5,232 nt of DNA from DATHCB01 sp035319765 (GTDB lineage Archaea > Thermoproteota > Bathyarchaeia > Bathyarchaeales > SOJC01). The translations under genes were made by a program, and so were the position numbers. The stretch is from assembly GCA_035319765.1 (NCBI GenBank), contig DATHCB010000037.1, positions 1 through 5,232 on the forward strand, read 5' to 3'. Below, piece after piece: positions 1 through 4,845 of the stretch; position 1 is the stretch's first letter; every line of letters starts with the position of its first letter. The notes under the pieces were generated by a model. That model had not been told where the DNA came from. It ran no database searches and saw only the letters and a program-made list of their open reading frames with translations.

Positions 1-281
1 TCGGCGTCTTCGGTGTGTGCAGCGACCTTTGCATTTGTGAGGTCTTTAAGTTCTTTCGCGCTTCCCATGTGGTCCATGTGAAAGTGGGTGAGAATTATGG
101 TTTTGACATCGGTGGGCTGGTGGCCAAGTTTTTGGATGTATTCGACCGTTTTCTTGGCGTTTCCTGCCGTTCCTGTGTCGATGATTGCGAGTTCTTCGCC
201 ATTGATTAATAGGTACACGTTGGCATGGGCCATGTTGGCGCTTGCTTCATCTACTCGATGGATGCCTTCAATTATCTCCAC
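1..281 (-). CDS. Metallo-beta-lactamase-fold hydrolase, N-terminal part (runs off the left edge)
   Basis: The first 93 codons of an MBL-fold metallohydrolase are visible; the rest lies beyond the window. The sequence shows a beta-strand-rich N-terminus, the IIDTG strand with D35 (typical of the fold), and the metal-binding motif THFHMDHMGS with H66, H68, D70 and H71, which in this superfamily hold a two-metal centre. An AAHTEDA segment follows, as in many archaeal MBL hydrolases. The later metal ligands are not in view. The substrate cannot be told; the superfamily includes glyoxalase II-like thioesterases, lactonases and nucleases, and the short HxHxDH spacing fits a glyoxalase II-like or general hydrolase. 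The start is taken as GTG at 281 because an AGGTG Shine-Dalgarno lies six bases upstream; a second in-frame GTG at 290 directly follows a TAG stop and overlaps that site, so it is less likely. No signal peptide, so probably cytosolic. Confidence 0.9.
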   Translation of the reverse strand, partial: MEIIEGIHRVDEASANMAHANVYLLINGEELAIIDTGTAGNAKKTVEYIQKLGHQPTDVKTIILTHFHMDHMGSAKELKDLTNAKVAAHTEDA

Positions 282-287
282 AAGAGA

Positions 288-292
288 CACCT
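288..292 (-). promoter_or_regulatory. Shine-Dalgarno of the MBL-fold gene
   Basis: AGGTG on the minus strand, six bases before GTG 281, matches the complement of the archaeal 16S 3' tail. It settles the start at 281 over the GTG at 290, which lies inside this site. Confidence 0.6.
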
Positions 293-324
293 ACAATTTT
301 CTTGCTCAGAAAGAAGATTCGCAG

Positions 325-333
325 ATATATAAG
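325..333 (-). promoter_or_regulatory. TATA box for the MBL-fold gene
   Basis: The minus strand reads CTTATATAT. A transcript starting about 26 bases downstream would begin near 303, giving a leader of roughly 20 bases that contains the AGGTG site. Box, leader and ribosome site agree, so the MBL gene probably has its own transcript rather than depending on the 72-residue gene upstream. The start point is inferred from spacing. Confidence 0.6.
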
Positions 334-522
334 CAATATTTGCATGGCGGCTGGTAGACTAATTCCTTTTATGTCTTCCGATGCGCGCCTAGGCTGATAC
401 AAATGGAAAACAAGGTAGGGATAGTCGAGTAGCTGATCAAGAAAAATCGTTATCTTAAGTTCCGGAAAGCGGCGCGCAACAACCGAGAGTTGCACAACAT
501 TTCTCAAGTTCAACGAGAAACT

Positions 523-528
523 AAAAAA
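523..528 (-). terminator. T-tract, possible terminator of the 72-residue membrane protein gene
   Basis: The minus strand carries six T residues about 35 bases after the TAA stop at 564. Archaeal RNA polymerase can stop at T-rich tracts without a hairpin. A 6-bp inverted repeat (TTTCTC at 500-505, GAGAAA at 515-520) lies just after the tract rather than before it, so this is not a bacterial-type terminator. The whole stretch 291-563 has no supportable gene; it holds this tract and the MBL promoter. Confidence 0.35.
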
Positions 529-563
529 CAGTTATTGTCCCCTAGACCTGCAAGCATCTAATT

Positions 564-782
564 TTATGAAGCACGCGATTGCAGGGATGGGAAAAATTCA
601 ACTCCTGTGATTCCCAACAAAAAAAGTACAAACCCGACAATGATAACCTCGACTCCAGCTCCAATCATTTGCACTCCCAAGTTTCTATTAAGGTAAATGT
701 CGTAATAAGGAATGACGCCCAGCAAGGCACACGTCAATCCAACTACCAAGAGGAATATCCCAACTTTTGTCAGCAATCTCAC
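564..782 (-). CDS. Small two-helix membrane protein, 72 residues, unknown function
   Basis: I do not recognise the family. The protein starts with a short basic end (R2, K6), followed by a hydrophobic helix at about residues 8-25, a polar loop holding YYDIYLNRN at 26-34, a second hydrophobic helix at about 39-59, and a short C-terminal tail ending SLQSRAS. Glycines occur in both helices. This hydrophobic pattern with charges only at ends and loop is what a real small membrane protein looks like. The start is GTG at 782. There is no Shine-Dalgarno close by, but a TATA-like TTAATAAAAAC sits about 27 bases upstream, which is the right distance for a leaderless message starting at the GTG. A TTG two codons later is possible. 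The gene stands alone between the dipeptidase terminator region and the MBL gene. It could be a chance ORF, but promoter placement and composition argue for a gene. Confidence 0.6.
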   Translation of the reverse strand: MRLLTKVGIFLLVVGLTCALLGVIPYYDIYLNRNLGVQMIGAGVEVIIVGFVLFLLGITGVEFFPSLQSRAS

Positions 783-803
783 AATATTGCTTGTTTAGTC
801 CTA

Positions 804-815
804 GTTTTTATTAAT
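804..815 (-). promoter_or_regulatory. TATA-like box for the 72-residue membrane protein gene
   Basis: The minus strand reads TTAATAAAAAC. Its centre lies about 27 bases before GTG 782, which would put the transcript start on or next to the start codon and so explain the missing Shine-Dalgarno. This is inference from spacing. Confidence 0.5.
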
Positions 816-834
816 CTTGTTCTTAACCGAGACC

Positions 835-846
835 TCGTTTAAACGA
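835..846. repeat. Perfect 12-bp palindrome, possible operator
   Basis: TCGTTTAAACGA reads the same on both strands. It lies about 20 bases upstream of the TATA-like box of the 72-residue gene, where an archaeal regulator could bind. About one 12-bp palindrome is expected by chance in a window of this size (5232/4^6 is about 1.3), so only its position makes it notable. Confidence 0.25.
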
Positions 847-964
847 TTTGCAACTGTCTGAAACGTCGAGTGCCTTTTCTGTACCAGCAATTAGATCGAT
901 TTGTACTAAACGTTAGGATTAAGTAAAGGAAACCTACGTATATTTTGGTTGGAAAATGAGAAAA

Positions 965-984
965 GCACTTGTGATAATAAGTGC
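965..984 (-). terminator. Hairpin and T-rich run after the M20 dipeptidase gene
   Basis: GCACTT at 965-970 and AAGTGC at 979-984 form a perfect 6-bp stem with an 8-base loop. On the minus strand the hairpin starts 15 bases after the TAA stop of the dipeptidase gene and is followed by TTTTCTCATTTTCC. Stem plus pyrimidine-rich tail is a reasonable transcription terminator for the operon that begins at 3449. The remainder of 783-964 shows only the promoter elements of the 72-residue gene. Confidence 0.55.
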
Positions 985-999
985 GCGCGCTGGAAAGAA

Positions 1000-2367
1000 T
1001 TATGAAGCGTAGTCTTCATATATCGTGGCGAAGAGTCTAATCCCTTTCAGATATTGCTCCTTGGTGATGAATTCGTTGGGTCTGTGGGCCATGTAGCTGG
1101 GGCCCGAACCTGCAAAAGCCATGGGCTTGCCTAGAATGTGTGGAAGCCATGCCATTGCTCCTGAACCTGGTGAGACTGGCAGGGTCATTGTCTTCGGGTT
1201 GACCACTTTCTTGGTTGCTTCGCTGCAGACTTGAGCTATCCTCTCGTCTGGCTCTATTCTGTAAGCTGGCAAGCCTTCCTGCATCTCGATCAACACGTCG
1301 TTGAAGCCTTTGCTCGCCAAGTGCTTTTGTATGTTCCTGAAAATTTCGGATGGGTCCTGACTTGGCACGAGTCTCGCATCAATTCTTGCCCAGGCAGAGT
1401 TTGGCACTATGGTTTTGGTGCCTCCCTTAACAGTGTAGCCACTCGATAATCCGTTGATGTTTAATGTTGGCTTGTAGAAAAGCTCAACCACCGCCTCAGA
1501 TAGGCTCATATCCTCCTTCACCTTGAGTTCTAACGCTTCTTCAAGTTTCTCTTTGCTGAATGCTATGTGAGCCAAGCCGTACTTGGCTTTCTCGCTCGAA
1601 CTCGGCTTGTTTACGCCGTCAAAGAAGTGCGGAAGGACTATATGATCGTCTTCTCTTAGACATCGCAATGCTGATATGAGTCGCCAAGCTGGGTTGCTTG
1701 TTATTCCTGCGAAGCCGCTGTGGAATTCAACGCCCAAGCTCGACTCTACTTGAAGTTCTATCGACAGTAGGCCTTTTAGTCCGAACACGAGAAGGGCTTG
1801 ACCCATCTTGTTTTCTCCTCCTCCGTCTCCACAAAGAATAGAGTCGCACGCCGATAGTTCTTTATTGTGCCTCTCAATGAATGGTTTCAGGTTCGGGCTG
1901 CCAATTTCTTCTTCGCCTTCGAAAAGAAATATCAAATTGATGGGCGCGGACCCTGTGCAGTCGACTAACGCCTTGATGGCGTGAACGCTTGCCATAAGAT
2001 TGTTTTTCATGTCGCAGGTTCCTCTTCCAATAATGCGACCGTCAACAAATTCAGCCGCAAAGGGATCAGTCTTCCAATCCTTCTTGTCTCCAGGGGGCTG
2101 AACATCATAATGACCATACACCAATAATGTTCGTTTCGCAGCCTTGCCTACTCTACCAAGAATGACCGGATGCCTCTGCGTCTCAAAAACCTGAACATCC
2201 TCTAATCCGTTCTCTTTCATCCTCGTAACGAGCCAATTAACCGTCTCCTTTATGCCGGTATTCTCTGTGCTGATTCCCGGCTTGCGAATGAACTCTCTGA
2301 ACTCCTCTAAGAACAAATCAGAATTCTCATCAATAAACTCGTAGACTTTTTTCAACTCGTTCACCAA
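1000..2367 (-). CDS. M20 family metallodipeptidase (CNDP/Dug1-like)
   Basis: A complete zinc- or manganese-dependent peptidase of the M20 family that should hydrolyse dipeptides or related amide bonds in the cytosol. At 455 residues it is close to the roughly 475 of human CNDP2 and yeast Dug1. All expected residues are present: H86 and D88 in YGHYDVQPPGD, bridging D119 in GRGTCDMKNN, the general base E153 and ligand E154 in FEGEEEIGS, D181 in CGDGG, H216 in EFHSG (supplied across the dimer in this family) and H428 in MAHRPNE. Residues from about 192 to 310 correspond to the inserted dimerisation domain. No signal peptide or membrane segment is seen. No ATG is available: TTG 2367 and GTG 2364 are adjacent candidates, and TAA lies 16 codons upstream. 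A weak box (AAAATCATAAG near 2390-2400) would fit a leaderless start here. The gene follows the 79-residue membrane protein gene after 75 bases and may also be read from the operon promoter. The exact substrate cannot be told; bacterial-type ArgE or DapE roles fit less well because of the length and CNDP-like motifs. Confidence 0.95.
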   Translation of the reverse strand: MVNELKKVYEFIDENSDLFLEEFREFIRKPGISTENTGIKETVNWLVTRMKENGLEDVQVFETQRHPVILGRVGKAAKRTLLVYGHYDVQPPGDKKDWKTDPFAAEFVDGRIIGRGTCDMKNNLMASVHAIKALVDCTGSAPINLIFLFEGEEEIGSPNLKPFIERHNKELSACDSILCGDGGGENKMGQALLVFGLKGLLSIELQVESSLGVEFHSGFAGITSNPAWRLISALRCLREDDHIVLPHFFDGVNKPSSSEKAKYGLAHIAFSKEKLEEALELKVKEDMSLSEAVVELFYKPTLNINGLSSGYTVKGGTKTIVPNSAWARIDARLVPSQDPSEIFRNIQKHLASKGFNDVLIEMQEGLPAYRIEPDERIAQVCSEATKKVVNPKTMTLPVSPGSGAMAWLPHILGKPMAFAGSGPSYMAHRPNEFITKEQYLKGIRLFATIYEDYAS

Positions 2368-2442
2368 GGATGCTTCTTTTGAGCAGGTTCTTATGATTTT
2401 CGCGCCCGCTTAGCGAACGTACGAAGCTCCGCGCAGTCAGAT

Positions 2443-2682
2443 CTAGGAGTGGTGTCGTGGCCTTGTCTTTTGCCAGACCGCTAACGTCATCAGAAGCAGT
2501 ACTAGAATAATTGCAGTTACTGGGCCTAGGATGGCTGAGCCGTGCAAAAGATAGGCGACACACAGGATAATTATAACACCTAATGCCAGCACAGGGGAAT
2601 CGCCAACTAGAAAGTCCTTCCAGAATGAGAAGAAGCCTTTGACTCCCTTCCAGATTGTTCTCAGCGTTTTATGGGAGGACAT
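2443..2682 (-). CDS. Small two-helix membrane protein (79 residues) coupled to the COG4280 gene
   Basis: The protein has a basic, aromatic N-terminus (K5, R8, K12, K15, K22, with W11, F17, F18, F20, W21) that could lie along the inner membrane face, the motif WKDFLVGDSP at 21-30, two hydrophobic helices at about 31-47 and 50-70, and a basic tail ending RPRHHS. The chosen start is ATG 2682, whose first base is the last base of the TAA stop of the upstream gene (TAATG). That overlap implies translational coupling and roughly matched synthesis, which is typical of subunits of one membrane complex. The reading frame is open upstream to 2799, but that extension lies inside the COG4280 gene and encodes an implausible polar leader. 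I have an uncertain recollection of similar small proteins with a FxVGD-type motif beside COG4280 genes elsewhere; this needs a search. Function unknown; an accessory subunit is the best guess. Confidence 0.8.
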   Translation of the reverse strand: MSSHKTLRTIWKGVKGFFSFWKDFLVGDSPVLALGVIIILCVAYLLHGSAILGPVTAIILVLLLMTLAVWQKTRPRHHS

Positions 2683-3449
2683 TATGCCAGAGCCTCCGTC
2701 CTGCTTTCGTGAACTCGTTCGAAATAAGTAATCAATCCCACGGTTGTCAAGAAGATTATCCCTAGGAGAACTAGCAAGAACAGATCCCCGAGAGGCCACT
2801 GAACGCCAACGCCTTCGCCCATCCAGAAGAGACCAAAAACGGTTAGCAGATTACCTACGCCCAGCTTCATGTAATTCTCGGGCACTCTAGCCAGAGGCCT
2901 CGAAACCGCTGCACCTACTACTGACATGATTCCTATGGCGACAAGAGCCCCGAGAGCGGCAATTCCTAGTTGGCTCCTACTTCCATTAGCCAAGCCGAAG
3001 CTGATCACGATCATGACAACTTCCATTCCTTCCAAGAGGACGCCTTTGAAGCTGACTACGAAAGCCAAGGAATCTCGTTGCCCCCTAAGAATCCCTTTCC
3101 CCTTAGAAAGAGTCGCTACCTGTCTGTCGTAAATGCTGCGTTCATCATGCTGCGCCTTGAAACCTGTTTGGCGTAGTATGGCTTTTGTGAGCCACTGAAG
3201 CCCAAAGATAAGCAACAGTGTTCCAACCACGATTCGCAAAATAAAAAGCGGGACATACTGAATCAGTGCGGTACCGACCACACCTACAATTATGCCCAAA
3301 CAAGCCAGGGCGACTAAAGCACCTTCAATCGTGGAGCGCCAGCCTCTGGTTAATCCCGATGCCAGAATAATAGTAAGAGCCTCAACGGCTTCAACCGCGC
3401 TGGCCAACGCTACTGTAATAAACAAAAGAACCGTACTCTGGTCAATCAT
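2682..3449 (-). CDS. COG4280-like seven-helix membrane protein, candidate ion transporter
   Basis: A 255-residue membrane protein resembling the uncharacterised COG4280 group (recognised from the VEAVEALTIILASGLTRGWR stretch and the later FKGVLLEGMEVV). Helices lie at about 7-30, 42-63, 68-90, 130-152, 160-181, 195-213 and 220-242. Residues 17-90 and 137-213 are an internal repeat: E20xxE23 and E140xxE143 match, each followed by a hydrophobic run, GL and GxRS; RIVVGTLLLIFGLQW at 72-86 matches KLGVGNLLTVFGLFW at 195-209. With three helices per repeat the halves face opposite ways, and the basic 91-129 linker and the SRPLAR loop fall inside while the acidic GEGVGVQWPLGD loop falls outside. Paired ExxE motifs in helices recall FTR1 and LysE-like transporters, so cation movement is inferred, not shown. 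The ATG at 3449 has GTGAT five bases upstream, a partial match to the 16S tail. It heads the operon with the 79-residue gene and possibly the dipeptidase. Confidence 0.85.
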   Translation of the reverse strand: MIDQSTVLLFITVALASAVEAVEALTIILASGLTRGWRSTIEGALVALACLGIIVGVVGTALIQYVPLFILRIVVGTLLLIFGLQWLTKAILRQTGFKAQHDERSIYDRQVATLSKGKGILRGQRDSLAFVVSFKGVLLEGMEVVMIVISFGLANGSRSQLGIAALGALVAIGIMSVVGAAVSRPLARVPENYMKLGVGNLLTVFGLFWMGEGVGVQWPLGDLFLLVLLGIIFLTTVGLITYFERVHESRTEALA

Positions 3450-3773
3450 GGAAAATCACGACTTCCCGCGTGGATACGCGTGCTGTCTTCGTTGGGTCGT
3501 CCGCAACCGTTCAAGTATCACCATTTATTAGACGAACAAGTCTTGCAGGTCAAAATATAAGGATTTCAGTCAGTTCTAGTCACGCCGAGTTCGGTGTAGT
3601 TCAAGCAGATCTTATTAGACTGTTTATAGCTTGTTCATGATCTCTTGAGCCGCTGAGAACTAAAAATATGATGAAAGCAGCACGATCACTTATGTTTGTC
3701 CTTGACTTATGGACCTGAATAACCTCTTGATTAGCAAAACGATGCGTGCAGCATGTTCTCGAAGTTTGAGGCG
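3450..3773. other. Intergenic region of 324 bases upstream of the COG4280 gene
   Basis: No supportable gene was found on either strand. It contains a minus-strand TATA box (3552-3560) and a second A/T-rich box, TAATAAATG, at 3522-3530. A 9-base direct repeat, TTATTAGAC, occurs at 3525-3533 and 3612-3620, with GAACAAG beside the first copy and its complement CTTGTTC at 3630-3636. A plus-strand TTTATAG at 3623-3629 precedes a 16-codon ORF at 3668, which is too short to claim. A minus-strand T5 at 3662-3666 may help end the CPBP transcript about 110 bases after its stop. Confidence 0.4.
3552..3560 (-). promoter_or_regulatory. TATA box for the COG4280 operon
   Basis: The minus strand reads TTATATTTT, with GAAATCC just upstream where a purine-rich BRE would lie. 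Transcription would begin near 3530 and leave a leader of about 80 bases before ATG 3449, long enough for regulation in the leader. The weaker box at 3522-3530 would give a leader nearer 50 bases. Confidence 0.45.
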
Positions 3774-4601
3774 CTAAGATGATCGAGGGTTCTTATTCAT
3801 CCATCTCTCTACAAGAATAACTAACGCGACAATGATGCCAATGAAGATCATGAAATCACTGAGTAGGTTGCCGATCCTTGCCGTCGTAGCCACCCCGATG
3901 AAGGCCGTTGCATCGAAGGCTCCATGAATCAACGCAGGCGCGGCAAGGTTCCCCCCTGAGATATAATACGTTGCTGCCATGGCCATCCCGAAAGCAACAA
4001 GCTCTACGAATTGAACCAGCGAAGCCACCTGATAAACTAGGGCATAGTACAGATGAGCAGCCGCGAAGAAAATGGACGACACAAGCGCTAAGGTCAGCCA
4101 ATGTCGATTCCTGAAAAAGCTCAGAAGGCCGCCGAAGACGAAGCCTCTGAAAATGTACTCTTCGGCAGGTCCAGTAATTAAGAAAGAGACTGCCACCAGA
4201 AGCCAAGCAACTCCCGGCGAGACCTGCAAAACTGGATTTGGCTTATTCAAGAGAGGAACTGCTGCAGGATCAAAAACTTCCAACAGGAAAATAATAAGAA
4301 CGCCCACAATAAAGCTCAGAGCAGTGAAGGCACCGAAGTAACCTAGACCGAACTTCAACGCTTTGCGCGTTTGACGGAAAGCTTTCGTCACAATCTCCCA
4401 TCCCCAGATCATCCAGATCATGCCCGTAACGATGATTGGAACTCCATAGACAAGTAATACTGCAGGTACGAAAGTGAGGCCTGGAATCACATACTGTGAG
4501 TACGCGCAAACGATAATCAGGATCAGACCGACGAGAAGTGGTGCCGCGGGAAGACGTCTACCTGCAGTTGCTGTTTCTGTAGGCGTAGAGTCTTGTTTCA
4601 A
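3774..4601 (-). CDS. CPBP family intramembrane glutamic protease (Rce1/Abi type)
   Basis: A polytopic membrane protease of the CPBP (Abi, CAAX protease-like) family, 275 residues from the chosen start. The three family motifs are intact: EExxxR with E147, E148 and R152 in GPAEEYIFRG, FxxxH with F179 and H183 in IFFAAAHL, and HxxxD with H226 and D230 in LIHGAFDAT. In Rce1-type enzymes the first Glu and the two His residues activate water inside the membrane. About eight hydrophobic segments are visible (near 20-40, 42-66, 86-108, 131-144, 170-186, 194-214, 218-238, 246-264), with a basic stretch at 72-84. Substrate unknown; CAAX processing cannot be assumed in archaea. The frame is open to a TTG at 4637, but TTG 4601 is preferred: the TATA box at 4659-4667 predicts a transcript start near 4637, and a GGAGG at 4615-4619 lies between. 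The 13-base spacing to TTG 4601 is long, so the start is uncertain. The gene stands alone and is divergent from the DUF47 gene. Confidence 0.92.
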   Translation of the reverse strand: MKQDSTPTETATAGRRLPAAPLLVGLILIIVCAYSQYVIPGLTFVPAVLLVYGVPIIVTGMIWMIWGWEIVTKAFRQTRKALKFGLGYFGAFTALSFIVGVLIIFLLEVFDPAAVPLLNKPNPVLQVSPGVAWLLVAVSFLITGPAEEYIFRGFVFGGLLSFFRNRHWLTLALVSSIFFAAAHLYYALVYQVASLVQFVELVAFGMAMAATYYISGGNLAAPALIHGAFDATAFIGVATTARIGNLLSDFMIFIGIIVALVILVERWMNKNPRSS

Positions 4602-4614
4602 ATTGATTCTTGTT

Positions 4615-4619
4615 CCTCC
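4615..4619 (-). promoter_or_regulatory. GGAGG Shine-Dalgarno of the CPBP protease gene
   Basis: A perfect GGAGG on the minus strand, 13 bases before TTG 4601. It lies inside the reading frame if TTG 4637 were used, which argues for the shorter protein. The spacing is longer than usual. Confidence 0.5.
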
Positions 4620-4658
4620 GAGCCAAAAATGGCCCAAACGACTTATGCCACCAAGGGA

Positions 4659-4667
4659 ATATTAAAC
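4659..4667 (-). promoter_or_regulatory. TATA box for the CPBP protease gene
   Basis: The minus strand reads GTTTAATAT. A start about 26 bases downstream falls near 4637, leaving a leader of about 36 bases that includes the GGAGG site. Confidence 0.55.
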
Positions 4668-4761
4668 GTTGGTGTGCTGAATTCCGGCTTCAATTTGCTT
4701 TGTCTGCACCTGCGTTGCAGGCTTCAGAACACCTCTGCTGGAACCCTTGAGCTGAACAAAG

Positions 4762-4788
4762 CCATATGTACGCCACGGACATGTATGG
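4762..4788. repeat. Imperfect inverted repeat, possible operator of the DUF47 gene
   Basis: CCATATGT at 4762-4769 and ATGTATGG at 4781-4788 are near-complementary arms (six of eight positions, with the outer CCATA/TATGG perfect) around an 11-base spacer. The repeat ends 11 bases before the TATA box at 4800, a position suited to a regulator of the plus-strand promoter. Chance is possible. Confidence 0.25.
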
Positions 4789-4799
4789 GTTAAGAGAAG

Positions 4800-4808
4800 T
4801 TTTATATG
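4800..4808 (+). promoter_or_regulatory. TATA box for the DUF47 gene
   Basis: TTTTATATG, preceded by a purine-rich AAGAGAAG that could serve as BRE. Transcription would start near 4830, giving a short leader of about 16 bases before ATG 4846. The AGGAG at 4818-4822 would then lie upstream of the transcript and not act as a ribosome site. Confidence 0.6.
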
Positions 4809-4845
4809 CGGCCGTAAAGGAGTGCCTACGACAGAGATTTTGCTT

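Noticed and set aside
268..513. 81-codon minus-strand frame starting at TTG 513
   Set aside because: It runs through the TATA box, the leader and the first codons of the well-supported MBL gene in another frame, has no ribosome site and no recognisable family pattern.
500..520. TTTCTC/GAGAAA inverted repeat as a hairpin terminator
   Set aside because: On the minus strand the T-tract comes before the hairpin, the wrong order for an intrinsic terminator; only the T-tract itself was kept, with low confidence.
2683..2799. N-terminal extension of the 79-residue membrane protein to 2799
   Set aside because: These codons lie wholly inside the COG4280 gene and encode a polar, irregular leader; the TAATG overlap gives a much better start.
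3668..3718. 16-codon plus-strand ORF after a TTTATAG box
   Set aside because: Too short to separate from chance, with no ribosome site and no sign of conservation available.
3856..4206. 116-codon minus-strand frame inside the CPBP gene
   Set aside because: It overlaps the three catalytic motifs of the protease in another frame and is rich in Cys, Arg and Ser with no family pattern.
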